Assembly: GCA_030847615.1 (NCBI GenBank)
Contig: JAUMIR010000003.1
Location: forward strand, 24,991,001 to 25,055,000
Origin: Gambelia wislizenii
Lineage: Eukaryota; Chordata; Lepidosauria; Squamata; Crotaphytidae
DNA length: 64,000 nt
Direction of reading: 5' to 3'
Numbering within the stretch: the first letter of the stretch is position 1; each line of letters opens with the position of its first letter. The notes under the pieces were generated by a model. It was given only the letters and a program-made list of their open reading frames with translations. It was not told where the DNA came from and searched no databases. Below are positions 11,374 through 22,085 of this stretch, one piece after another. The translations under genes and the position numbers were made by a program.

Positions 11374-12260
11374 ACCAGATCAGGATTGTCATGCATCCTT
11401 AGATTTCAGAGTCAAAAACTAAGTCCTAGATTGTCACTGTGAAGCAGAGGCCTTTCGAATTCCACCACTATGTCATACCAAGGTGGCAAAGGGCAATCCT
11501 AGAAGCGCCAGCCCCACTTTACCTGGCCACCTCTTTACCCTCTGTTCCTCCTACTTAAATTCCTATAAGGTTCCTAGTTCCTTTCTTCTGAACCAGGGAC
11601 ATTACTTTTAACTTAAATGTGTGGATAGTGTGTAATGGTCACTTGCCTTTTATTATCTTTATTCTGTAGGAATGAGCCAGAGTCTGTATTTGTATTAACA
11701 ACAAACGACAACTTTATTAAAGGGAATAAGCATACTTCAGGGTGGAATCTTTTGTTTTAACCAGTACTTATATCTTTATAATGTCATTCCTTATTTCCCA
11801 GCCTCATTCGCTCTTTGTCCACTCACTCCTCTATGACAAATTAGTAACCTCTGCACACCATTTTACCTTATCCAAGCCTCTCACACAGCACACACACATA
11901 CAGAGCCTTCCACTCCAGCCAACTGTCATCAACTCCCTTCCACTCAGAACTCAGAGCTTAACTGACTTTCTCCAATTGTCATGCATACTTAAAACATCCA
12001 GAAGCACCTCACCTTTCAGTTTCCTGCCATAGGATTGGCATCCAGCTATCTGTCACAGTCACCTAGGATGTCACAGGAGGGAGTCCCTACTTTTTTAGAA
12101 GGGTGACATTACAGGGGCAGTCCCTCGTGACCTAATTGAGCATGCTATCTTAAGCATCAACAACAGCTGCACAGAGCATGACATTCAAATAAAAAACACC
12201 CAGTCTAACAAATGAGAACACGCACACACACATGCACACGGACACACACACACAGGGCTC
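11374..12260. other. No recognised feature
   Basis: No exon-like frame or nameable repeat. (CA)n-type runs lie at about 12220-12256, directly before the foldback element. Confidence 0.35.
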
Positions 12261-13290
12261 AGCTACACGACATCTTTTACTCTGAGAAGATGCGAGAAAT
12301 GGAGAACTCGATTCTGTACCCACTGTACCCATGATTTGTCATGGGTAGTAAAGCACTGGATTTGTTGTTTACGTGCCCGTACCTTGCATCTCCCTGCCTC
12401 CGGCCTCTGCTTCCCTCCCAGCCTCTGTTCCTTCCCCAGCCTCTGCTTCTGTCCCAACTCCCACGTAATGAGCCCCCAAGTCAAATCTGAGCAAGCTCAA
12501 GAAGCAGAAGAGTGGCTCCAGCAAGGCCTCCAAATGGCCGGGAAGGGAACACAAGTTGACCACAAACCAGGGCAAGTTAGTTGCACTGACAAGAGTAGAG
12601 GCCAGCCAGCTGAGCAGCCCAGTGGGGAACATCTGCATTCCTCCTCCGTAACTGACACACGGAGGGGAGGTGTGAGGTACAGGTCCTTGGTTGCAGAAGC
12701 CAGCTGTCAGTCATGCAGGATGAATGCAGATGGCTTCATGGCCGGCTCATGCTCCCTTCCCAGCCATTTGGAGGCCTTGCTGGAGTCACCCAGCTGCTTC
12801 TTGAGCTTGCTCGGTTTTGGCTTGGGGGGGGGGGAGGGAGGGCTCATTACATGGGAGCTGGGAAGGCTCCTTGTGTGGAGGCTGGTGAAGGAATAGAGGC
12901 TAGGAGGGAAGCAGAGGCTGGAGGCAGGGAGGCATGAGGTACGGGCACTCGTACACAGAAGCCGCTGCAGCTGTTCAATAATGGCAGGTCCTCAATTGCA
13001 AGGTATCCCGTGCAAGCCCACCCCCTCCAAGGCCCAACCAATCACAATCCAGGTCTGCTTTGTGCCCTTTATCCGAGATGGTTGCTGATTGTTCAGACAA
13101 CCAATAGTAAGGTTTTACCCAAACTTTCTTTAAAAACCCGTGATAAATACCAGAATGGAAAATTCTGTACTTTAGGGAGGTTGCCTCCCCTCCTTCTCAA
13201 TAGTGCGTGTCTGCCCTGATGAGTGTGAGGACCAATAGGGTTCATCCCGATTTCTTCCTGGGCTATTTTTGCCATGTAATCAACCTCACA
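12261..13290. mobile_element. Foldback DNA element with long inverted arms, copy 1
   Basis: The left arm at about 12373-12552 pairs with the right arm at about 12749-12948. Both contain, in complementary form, GTGCCCGTACCT at the outer end, the CCTCTGCTTCCCTCC blocks, GAGCAAGCTCAAGAAGCAG, and CAGCAAGGCCTCCAAATGG. The right-hand 300 bp (about 12990-13285) does not pair but matches 42570-42870 well: both have CCCGTGCAAGCCCACC-like, AGATGGTTGCTGATTG-like and GAGGACCAAT words. The two loci are therefore one transposon family. The left edge GGGCTCAGCTACACGAC resembles the Harbinger-like ends elsewhere in the window, but I found no matching right end. Long frames inside it are by-products of the arms. 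Confidence 0.65.
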
Positions 13291-13328
13291 CTTTCCAAGG
13301 CAGCAGTCTTTTTCTGAGATCTGGGAAC

Positions 13329-13535
13329 CGTGTGTGTGTGTGTGTTCAAGTCACCTGTCAATGTATGATGACCCCATGAATTTCATAGGGTTTTCTTAGG
13401 CAAGGAATTGTCAGATGTGGTTTGCAATTGCCTTCCCCTGAAATGTAGCCCACAGCACCTGATATTCCTTGGTGGTCGTTCATCTGAATACTAACCAGGC
13501 CTGACTCTGCTCCAAGATCAGATGGGTTCTACATC
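13329..13535 (-). mobile_element. 5S rRNA-derived SINE, copy 1
   Basis: On the minus strand the head is a diverged 5S rRNA gene: GATCTTGGAGCAGAGTCAGG, CCTGGTTAGTATTCAGATGA and the GGAATATCAGGTGCTGTGGG end are recognisable. It is followed by a SINE body (CTTAGGAAAACCCTATGA-type) and a 3' tail next to a (GT)n run. Such SINE3-type elements use the internal polymerase III promoter of 5S genes. Related elements are known from squamates. Confidence 0.85.
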
Positions 13536-14303
13536 CTACTAATGTTTTGTTAATGACCACTATTAATGTAAGGTAAGTCACTACCTGTACTTTCTGCATT
13601 TTAGTTCCTTGTGACTTCACCTGTTTTCATCACTGGTAAGGTGTAAAGCAAGGTATAATGCAATATTTTGCCATAGGCAATGTACAGCAAGGAGGCACGT
13701 TCTTCAGCATCCTGGGGATCTACCAGAGGTCCTGGAGGATGAGATCAGAGTTGTACATCAGGCTATAGGAGCACAACCAGGTGCTTCTCTATCCCCCCTC
13801 CCCTGTCTCTGCTGGTCAGTAAATGGATGTGTTGTGGGGGAGTGGACTGCAGAAGAAAGGTGAGTTTTGGGATGTGTGTGAAGTCAGAAGAGAAGTCTCA
13901 CCTCTCTAAAGACAAAAGAAGAAGAAGAAGAAGACAGACCTAAGTTCAATTTACACCTGCCTAAGTCACTAGCAGGATGCCAGCTCAAATTAATAGCTAT
14001 TTCTGAACTGACATCTATACATATGGCCACAACAGACCAGTGAATCAATTCAGATTGATAAGCTAACACTGTGCAAGTTCAATTGATTTAATAGGTCTGA
14101 TTTAATAGTGTGATCAAAACACACTTGGAGATGTTCATGGGGTCCAGAGGAAGGAAAGAAAGCCTTGTTCCACAAATGTGAATTCTATTTCCTTCCCATA
14201 AGGAAAATAAGCCAGAACACCTAGTGGAATACAGGAACTAGGAGAGAGGAGGAAAAACAATCAGTTGTTAGCTTATACACAGGAAATGTGTTTATGATTT
14301 TGA
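13536..14303. other. No recognised feature
   Basis: No gene or nameable repeat. There is a short GAAGAA run near 13916-13933. Confidence 0.35.
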
Positions 14304-14319
14304 CACAGCAATGTTTTTT

Positions 14320-15475
14320 TTTAATATTTTTATTAATTTTATAATCATACATTATAATATCCAATCAATACTTATTTAGTATAACACATAATACTGCCAT
14401 AAACATCACAATTTTTCTATTAACTAATTTCAAAAGTTAACATAGATTCTTTACTATGATTCTTTTCAAGAATATTAATTCCCCTAAACCCCCCCCCCCC
14501 CTCAGTGCTCCCCTTTACCGGAGCCATTGTCCCTTACCTAATCTTTCCAGAATCTCATTTCTTCTCGTGGAGGTAACCTCCCATCTTTTGTCTGTAATAC
14601 TTTTTTAACAAATACTTTCAAAATTTTATCAAAATCACTTTCTTTCCAACTTCCTCTTCTTACTTTAATTCTACATGTTAACTTACCATTTATTGCCATT
14701 TTCCAAACTTCTTTATACTACTCCTCCACTTGTACATTTATTTGCATTTTCCAATGTCTTGCTATAATTAATCTTGCTGCCGTTAATAAATTTGTTATTA
14801 AATCCTTTTCTGCTTGGTTCCCATTCTCTCCATTATAAATTGACATCAGTGCTATACTCCCTACATATTTTTCTATTTGTTCCACTGGTTTATTCCCTGA
14901 TTGGTACAGGTCTTTATAAAACTCCTAAAAAATTGTTAATTTTTCCTTCATTGTTCTACACATTTAACCTGATTTATCTCTAATCCCATTTATCATATTT
15001 TCCATTTTCTTCTTCTGTGTGGATCTAGCCAACATTTTTGAATTTTTATTACTAAATTCAAAATACTCCCTTCTTAAATAAAGTAAATTTTCCTGTATTT
15101 CATCTACTTCCATTTTATCCAATTCCTCCCTCTTTGCTAGTAACTCAATATAAGTTTGTTTTTCCTTATCTAATATATATTTATTTCCCAATAATTCTAT
15201 TTCCCTTTCTAATTTCCCCTTTCTTTCTTCTTGCCTTTTTTTAAGTTAAAGGTTTCTTTTATGCATATCCCCCTTGTCACAGCTTTCATAGTATCCCACA
15301 AAATTCCTTTTGATACTTCTTTATCATTTAATTCCCATAATTCTTGCCATTCATGTTCAATTTTTTCTACTATTTCTCTATAATTTAAAATCTTTGTATT
15401 CAACCTCCACCTTTTCACCTGTTCATAATCTCTCTTTATTATAATCTCCACATTGATCAAGGCATGGTCTGTTAC
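14320..15475 (-). mobile_element. L1 LINE copy lacking the polymerase domain
   Basis: The insertion is flanked by a 16-bp duplication CACAGCAATGTTTTTT (14304-14319 and 15476-15491) and ends on the minus strand in an A-rich tail. From its 5' side it encodes the end of the L1 endonuclease and the linker (TDHALINVEIIIKR, GILWDTMKAVTRG, EYFEFSNKNSKMLARSTQKK), reaches EFYKDLYQSGNKPVEQIEKY, and then passes directly to the far C-terminus (DLITNLLTAARLIIARHWK, EVWKMAINGKLT). The catalytic palm and thumb are therefore missing. The 5' edge is a normal truncation. In-frame stops and a frame change are also present. Confidence 0.85.
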
Positions 15476-15524
15476 CACAGCAATGTTTTTTAGGGTTTTA
15501 CTGAAAGCATTTGAAGGATTATTT

Positions 15525-15713
15525 AGCTGGTGTCTGATTTTGGAAACTAAGTTAGTACTTGGATAGGAGACCACCAACAAATACCAGCTGCTATAGGCTA
15601 TATTTCAGAAGACGGAATTGGCAAAACCACCTCTGAGTATTCCTTGCCTAAGACAACCCCATGAAATTCATGGAGTTGCTTTAAGTTCACAGGCAACTTG
15701 AAGGCACATACAG
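15525..15713 (+). mobile_element. 5S rRNA-derived SINE, copy 2
   Basis: The head carries GTCTGATTTTGGAAACTAAG and TTAGTACTTGGATAGGAGAC, the core and 3' part of a 5S gene; the part corresponding to GCAGGGTCGGGCCTG is deleted. The body has ACCTCTGAGTATTCCTTGCC and the tail ends in CAACTTGAAGGCACATA. The L1 was inserted just upstream. Confidence 0.85.
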
Positions 15714-15915
15714 TACACATATACATGACCAATGGTAAAGTATCCCTCACATCTTGTTTTCACCCTTGCCACCCTTGGCAGAGTTTCAAGAAATACAGTT
15801 GTCCCTCCACATTCGCGAACTTGACATTCGCGGTTTCGGTTATTCGCGGTTTTGGGAGGCCCCCCCCAGGCCCCCCCAAAACCGCGACACGGGGCCTCCA
15901 GAGGCCCCATGAAAG

Positions 15916-16954
15916 ACCTGGGGAGGGGTGGGGAGGCCTTCGCGGGACGCCCGGAGGCCCTCCGGAGGCCCCGCAAAGGCCTGGGGAGGGGTGGGGAGGC
16001 CTTCGCGGGACCCCCAGAGGCCCTCCGGAGGCCCCGCGAAGGCCTGGGGAGCGGTGCGAAGGCCTTCGCGGGACCCCCGGAGGCCCTCCGGAGGCCCCGC
16101 GAAGGCCTGGGGAGGGGTGGGGAGGCCTTCGCGGGACCCCCGGAGGCCCTCCGGAGGCCCCGCGAAGGCCTGGGGAGGGGTGGGGAGGCCTTCGCGGGAC
16201 CCCCGGAGGCCCTCCGGAGGCCCCGCGAAGGCCTGGGGAGGGGTGGGGAGGCCTTCGCGGGACCCCCGGAGGCCCTCCGGAGGCCTCGCGAAGGCCTGGG
16301 GAGGGGTGGGGAGGCCTTCGCGGGACCCCCGGAGGCCCTCCGGAGGCCCTCCGGAGGCCCCGCGAAGGCCTGGGGAGGGGTGGGGAGGCCTTCACGGGAC
16401 CCCCGGAGGCCCTCCGGAGGCCCCGCGAAGGCCTGGGGAGCGGTGCGAAGGCCTTCGCGGGACCACCAGAGGCCCTCCGGAGGCCCCACGAAGGCCTGGG
16501 GAGGGGTGGGGAGGCCTTCGCGGGACCCCCGGAGGCCCTCCGGAGGCCCCGCGAAGGCCTGGGGAGGGGTGGGGAGGCCTTCGCGGGACCCCCGGAGGCC
16601 CTCCGGAGGCCCCGCGAAGGCCTGGGGAGGGGTGGGGAGGGGTGGGGAGGCCTTCACGGGACCCCCGGAGGCCCTCCGGAGGCCCCGCGAAGGCCTGGGG
16701 AGGGGTGGGGAGGGGTGGGGAGGCCTTCACGGGACCCCCGGAGGCCCTCTGGAGGCCCCGCGAAGGCCTGGGGAGGGGTGGGGAGGCCTTCGCGGGACCC
16801 CCGGAGGCCCTCCGGAGGCCTTGCGAAGGCCTGGGGAGGGGTGGGGAGGCCTTCGCGGGACCCCTGGAGGCCCTCCGGAGGCCCCGCGAAGGCCTGGGGA
16901 GGGGTGGGGAGGCCTTCGCGGGACCCCCGGAGGCCCTCTGGAGGCCCCGCGAAG
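15916..16954. repeat. 63-bp GC-rich tandem array, about 16 units
   Basis: The anchor GGCCTGGGGA recurs at about 15979, 16041, 16104, 16167, 16230, 16293, 16367, 16430, 16493, 16556, 16619, 16692, 16764, 16828, 16891 and 16954. The basic period is 63 bp, with longer spacings where an 11-bp piece is doubled. Each unit contains GGCCTTCGCGGG and its complement CCCGCGAAGGCC about 23 bp apart, so each can fold into a hairpin. It also contains GGGGAGGGGTGGGG. CpG is frequent. Confidence 0.9.
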
Positions 16955-17400
16955 GCCTGGGGAGGGAGGGAGGGCCGGGGAGACCTCCGCGGGGCCTAGC
17001 AAGGCCCCGCGAAGGCCTGGGGAGGGAGGGAGGGCTGGGGAGGCCTCCGCGGGGCCTAGCAAGGCCCCGCGAAGGCCTGGGCAGGGAGGGAGGGCCGGGG
17101 AGACCTCCATGGGGCTTAGGAAGGCCCCGCGAAGGCCTGGGCAGGGAGGGAGGAAGGGCCGGGGAGACCTCCACGGGGCCTAGGAAGTCCCCGCGAAGGC
17201 CTGGGGAGGGAGGGAGGGAGGGCCGGGAAGGCCTCCGCGGGGCCTAGGAAGTCCCCGCGAAGGCCTGGGCAGGGAGGGAGGAAGGGCCGGGGAGACCTCC
17301 GCGGGGCCTAGCAAGGCCCCGCGAAGGCCTGGGGAGGGAGGGAGGGAGGGCTGGGGAGACCTCCGTGGGGCCTAGCAAGGCCCCGCGAAGGCCTGGGGAG
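16954..17400. repeat. 60-65-bp GC-rich tandem array, about 7 units
   Basis: The same anchor recurs at about 17014, 17074, 17134, 17199, 17262, 17326 and 17390. These units keep the CCCCGCGAAGGCCTGG end of the 63-bp unit but replace the rest by GGGGAGGGAGGGAGGG and CCTCCGCGGGGCCTAG. Runs of the type GGG-A-GGG-A-GGG-A-GGG satisfy the usual G-quadruplex pattern. Confidence 0.9.
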
Positions 17401-17491
17401 GGAGGGGGAGGGGTGTTTGTTATTCGCGGATTTTTCACATTCGCGGGGGTCCGCGGAACGGAACCCCCGCGAATGTGAAGGGACGACTGTA

Positions 17492-18654
17492 TGTTTAATT
17501 TTTTTAAAGAATTCACATATCAATCATGAGTTACACTTGTGGCTGTCACAATATTACAAAGTTCAAGCAGATGCTCAAAATATATGCAATATGCTACATG
17601 CTCACAAGTATGTCTCAAACCTATGTAGCAGAAATTATTCTCGTGTACAGCTAGACACATTTTGTGCAGTAAGAAAATAAAAAGTGCAGTAGGAAATATG
17701 ATTTGGTGTAGTTGATAATATGGACTTTAATCAGGAACCAGGGTACTTCTTAAAACAAACAGATGAGAACAAGATAAAGAGAGAGAAAATTAAAATAACA
17801 ATGGTTACCTTTTAGTCTTCATTAACTGCTATTACTAGTATATTATTGGGGCTAACTGTCTGACTAGTCAAAAGTACTCATATTAACTCATATAGAACTC
17901 TATAAATAAAAAGCTTATGGCAGTATACAACAAATACTTGGGAGTACCAACACAGAATGGAATACTTCATAATTGTGCCATGTGTCACGCACTATAACGA
18001 TCATGTCAAAACTTCCTCTGTTTCAGGATGGTTTTGCAGTAGGAGAAAGAGCTTAGAATAAATCCTGCTATGCAGCTTCACTTTTTGTTTTTGTTTTTAA
18101 ATCTTTATTTAGAATTTATAATGAATTATGTATAAAGAAAAACATTTAATATAAGCACTGCATGGCACCAAAGTAGCCATTCATTTTAAGAGCAATGAAC
18201 ATTTATGTCAAAAATGGTCCTTCCACAATTAATCTGTCTGAATCAGAGGCTTCCACAAGCAATGCTCATTTGCACAATGAGAAAGAAAGGGACACCACAT
18301 GTCATAGAAATTGTCTGTTATTTCTGCATCCATTTTTTCAGAAGTTTTTTTTTTTCTTTCAAAGTCTGGTCCCTCAAGCATTTTCTCCTATTGTGCAATC
18401 TCCTGTTATGCAGCTGCTAACAATGACTAAGTTTAGGCCTTTATGATACAAGTTGGCATTGGTATCTTGAGACAAGGACAGCAGTGCTAGTTCTCCACTA
18501 AATTTTCTGTAACTGATTAGTAACCATCCCTGTTAAAGAAATTTAAATATTTCTTTCCCAGAAACCTTGCACTTTAAACACAGTTAAAACCATAGGTACA
18601 TCCAGGTCCCCCCTTCACTACAATTACACCAACATCTAGGAGAAATTCGATTAT
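17492..18654. other. No recognised feature
   Basis: AT-rich sequence without nameable genes or repeats. A T-rich run lies near 18345-18358. Confidence 0.35.
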
Positions 18655-19660
18655 TACCATATATTCCGGCGTATAAGACGACTGGGTGTATAAGACGACC
18701 CCCCAATTTTCAAGTAAAATATAGAGTTTGGCATATATTCGCCATATAAAACCATCCCCTGATTTGGCTGGCTGGCTGGGGAGCCTTGCCAGGAGATCCT
18801 CTTTGTTTCCCAACTCACGAGGATCTCCTTGTGAGTTGGGAAAGCGAACAGGATCAGCTGGCAGGGCTCTCCCAGCCAGGCAGCCACTACATTCACCCCT
18901 CTCTTTCACCTTTGGTTACTCTCCAAAGGGGGTGAAGGCAGAGGAGGGGGTTGAATGAACCCGGTTTGCCTCAGCCATCGCCCATTCCCTCCGTCTTCAT
19001 TCCCTTTGTGAAAGGAATGAAGAGGGAGGGGATGGGCAGCGGCCAAGGCAAACCGCGGCATTCGCCCCTCTCTTCCACCTTCCAGTCACCCTTGACTCGA
19101 AGGTGGAAGAAAGGGGCGAATATACCTGGTTTGCCTCGGCGGCTGCCCATTCCCTCCATCTTCCTTCCCTTTGCGAAGGGAAGGAAGATGTAGGGAATGG
19201 GCAGCCACCAAGGCAAACTGTGGCATTCGCCCTTCTCTTCCACCTTCCAGTCAAACTTGACTCGAAGGTGGAAGAAAGGGGTGAATATACCCGGTTTGCC
19301 TCATCCGCCCCCCTCCCTCCATTTTCATTCTCTTTGGAAGGGAATGAAGATGGGGGAAGCGGGAGCAGCTGCTGTAAAGCGCTAGATTCGCCCCTTTCCT
19401 CCACCTTCCAGGAAGGTGGAGGAAAGGGGCGAAAATGCCCAGTTTGCCTCGTCCTCCCCCCGCCCCCGTTCCTCCATCTTCATTCCCTTTGGAAGGGAAT
19501 GAAGATGGGGGAAGCAGAGGCGGCCGCAGCAAACTGCAATGTTTGCCCCCCTCCTCTGTCTTCGGTTGTCCCCTAAAGGGGGAGAAGGCAGAGGAGGGGG
19601 GTGAATGAACTGGGAAACACTTTGCCTCACTCTCCCCGCCCGATCTCCTGCCAGCATTCA
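18655..19660. mobile_element. Element built from successive hairpins
   Basis: The left edge has two copies of GTATAAGACGAC (near 18671 and 18689). Then comes a long hairpin at about 18767-18890, whose centre reads CCCAACTCACGAGGATCTCC with its complement GTGAGTTGGG and whose arms are about 50 bp. After that follow the tandem two-hairpin units listed separately. No complementary end with GTCGTCTTATAC is seen on the right, so the element may be truncated there. I cannot assign a superfamily. Confidence 0.6.
18963..19630. repeat. Tandem double-hairpin units, about 150-180 bp
   Basis: GGTTTGCCTC or a close variant starts units at 18963, 19128, 19293, 19441 and 19620. Each full unit has a first hairpin (for example CCATCTTCCTTCCCTTTGCG against GAAGGGAAGGAAGATG) and a second hairpin (CTCTTCCACCTTCC against GGAAGGTGGAAGAAAGG form). 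Spacings are 165, 165, 148 and 179 bp. Several frames remain open through this region on both strands without coding meaning. Confidence 0.85.
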
Positions 19661-20485
19661 GCCCCACTATATTAAGTGATAGCCCTGGGCCTGTTTTTGA
19701 ATCCTGAGTATAACTAACTAAATGCCACCATCATATGCATGCCTACCTTGAGGATTCAGTAATATGGAAACATATTTAGAATTTAAGCATTACCTGATTT
19801 TTCAGGGTTTTTGTTTTGTTTTGTTGCTTTGTTTACTGAACTCTTTCTCCTGTTTGGAAATAATTGTGCAGAAAGCAGAGCCTTCTGGTGTTGTTGCAAA
19901 GTTTTCATCTCATTATTTCTTTTCAGGCCCCCCCCTTCCAATTTCGTAGGGTTTTATTTACTAGAAATGATGCAAGCATTTGCACATTTATCTGGAAAAA
20001 TCCCATTGAACTTACTGGGCTTACCTCTCAGTAGACTTTAGTTTCCCTTGAGCGACATTTGCACATTCAACCTTGTAATTAGAATATTCTTAGAAGAAAG
20101 CATTATTTTGTGCAGTACACAGTTGGATAGGTTTCATCTTTCTTCCCTCCCTTGTTTTGAAACATAAAAATTCTGCAAACTAATTTAGCAGTAATTAAAA
20201 TAAACTAGAAATGAGCATAAACTTATGAGAGAAAGTTAACAGAGCAGGTGCTTTCCAGATGTGAATGCTACAGCTCGGTAAAGTGTAGCTCATTTCCCAC
20301 AAATGAGTATATATTTTCCTGAATATTTGAACTGTGAAATGGGAGAGTGTGTGTTTGTGTATAAGTAGACAGGTATTAACTTTCTTTTTAAAAAGTCTAT
20401 ATTAATCTTTTACTCTGTGGAAGAATCTGTATTAACACTTTCTCTGTGTGGCATAAATTGCTAGCTGCATCCATAGAAAATGTTA
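19661..20485. other. No recognised feature
   Basis: No gene. Near 19998-20040 the words ATCCCATTGAACTTACTGGG resemble a widespread diverged sauropsid repeat that I cannot name. Confidence 0.35.
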
Positions 20486-20702
20486 AGACTATACCCCTAT
20501 ATCCACGGATTTGGTATCTAAGGGTTCACTTACCCATGTCCAAAAATTGTTCTCTCTAGACATTTCTAGGTCCTTTAATGTGATTTTATGGTCATCTCCT
20601 GGTGTTCATCTCATTGAAAATAATAGGGTTCCCACAGTTATTATTATCCCTATTATCCACAGCCTTGGACTGTATCCCCTGAAGATACAGGGGTCAAACT
20701 GT
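20486..20702. mobile_element. Tigger-type MITE, diverged
   Basis: The left end GACTATACCCCTATATCCACG and the complement of the right end, CAGTTTGACCCCTGTATCTT, pair over most positions, which is the Tigger pattern seen at 44.8 and 53.1 kb. The interior is about 170 bp and non-coding. The TA duplications are not preserved clearly. Confidence 0.6.
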
Positions 20703-21889
20703 GCTTATCTGACCCAGAGCTTGTAAATTTACCCCTCAACCATGCCATGCATCCTTCCTTGTTCCCCTTGCTCCCCAACTCACTAGTTGGTGCACAGAGT
20801 GTACCATCAAACAAAGCTTCCGGTCAATGCATGTGCTACCATGTTAATGAGACCAGTCCTAACATATGGACTAGGAGCTTTGTTCAGTACCTCATGGGTT
20901 GTGTTGGGAGTAAGCAGCCCAGTTGTGATACCAAGCAGATCTGGGAAAAGTTACTTTTCAGAATTACAGTGGCCAGAATCCACAAACCAGCATGGCTGGT
21001 GCATTCCAGGCCACCATAGTCCAGAGCAGTAACTTTTCCCAGCACTGCATAGATTCAAGGATGCATGAGCATAGTCCTATGTACCCTTTCCAGAGTGTTT
21101 AAAGATCAGATGGAAAAATTTCCCCAAAGTGGCAACAGGATAGGATGGCTAAAAGTTATGAGACAACTGCTAATCGGTGTTAAATGGTCTTGAATATGGA
21201 AAGAATTGTTACTTTCCTCCAAATCAATTTGTTAAGTTCTCCAAAAGCAGATAGCAGTCATTGGTATTGAGTCTGTGTTCAGTTGTTGCTAAGGAAAGCA
21301 TTTGGCTTAGGTGTCTCGATAACTGCACAAGGTAAGATTTATGGAATAAAACACGTTGGTAGGAGCATGTGCTTAGTTGTTACTTAGCAACGCTGTATCC
21401 CATTTCTTCCAGCACTCCTCACCTTCCCTGGAGGCCAATGAGATGTGGGTACTGAAATACTTTGAAAGCTAATGCTGTAAGTTAAAGCTGAACTGCTTGA
21501 AAAGTGAAAGAAAATATTTGGGAGACCCGTTCATAACATATGACAGCATAAATACTTTCATATAGGTGGTTGCACTTTTTAGGATGTTATGCAAGGGTCA
21601 AATCCTGATTATGGCTGTTGAAATGGCGTTCCATTTGTGTAACAAGTGTTGTATATATGTCCTTTAACACACTTTGGGGGGCAATCAACCATTGCAAAGT
21701 GGAAGCACACATAAGCATGATATAAGTTACACATTAGGCTACACAACAGTGAGATCTGTTATATGGGTGACATAGCACACCCATGGTGTAATGTGACTTG
21801 TATAACTTTACACCAGGCATTCCTTCTATGGGATTTTGGCCTTGGACATCTGGATAATTAGTCAGTTTAAGCTGAGATAAGGAAATAGC
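20703..21889. other. No recognised feature
   Basis: No gene or nameable repeat family. Confidence 0.35.
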
Positions 21890-22085
21890 AAGTGCAATGT
21901 AGTCGTTAAAGATTGCCAGATGAGTGCTAGGGATACCCTGGTTTACATCCTCAAATAAGCCATGAAGTTCACTGAGTAATCTTGGGTCAGTTTTCTGCGC
22001 CTAACCTACCTTCATGGGAGAAAGGACCATGTATGCCAGCTTGAGCAATCTGGAGGAAAGGCAGGATATAAATGTAAAAAGTAAA
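21890..22085 (+). mobile_element. tRNA-derived MIR-like SINE
   Basis: The order of parts is TGTAGTCGTTAAAG (A-box region), TGGTTTACATCC (B-box region), CCATGAAGTTCACTGAGTAA, CTTGGGTCAGTTTTCT, and a LINE-like tail GGAGGAAAGGCAGGATATAA. It resembles CORE/MIR-type SINEs of reptiles and differs from SINE-A and SINE-B in its tail. It is quite diverged and non-functional. Confidence 0.7.

Larger units (their letters stand above)
15796..17489. mobile_element. pogo/Tigger-type DNA element filled with a GC-rich tandem array
   Basis: Terminal inverted repeats CAGTTGTCCCTCCACATTCG (left) and, complementing the right end, CAGTCGTCCCTTCACATTCG enclose 1,694 bp, with TA on both sides (15794-15795 and 17490-17491). 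TA target duplications and CAGT-GTCCC ends are characteristic of pogo/Tigger elements of the Tc1/mariner superfamily. There is no transposase. Subterminal segments (TTATTCGCGG at both ends) also match. Between them lie two arrays described separately. Multiple-of-three repeat units keep several frames open on both strands for 300-440 codons; these are not genes. Confidence 0.85.

Noticed and set aside
12336..12896. A 186-codon plus-strand frame
   Set aside because: It covers both arms of a foldback element, and overlapping frames of similar length exist on both strands.
15668..17247. Pro/Gly/Arg-rich frames of up to 443 codons on both strands
   Set aside because: They are the result of 60/63-bp tandem units without stops. 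Several frames on both strands are open at once, and none has a domain.
18574..19667. Several 60-157-codon frames on both strands
   Set aside because: Each overlaps tandem hairpin units, and mirrored frames on the opposite strand show similar composition.
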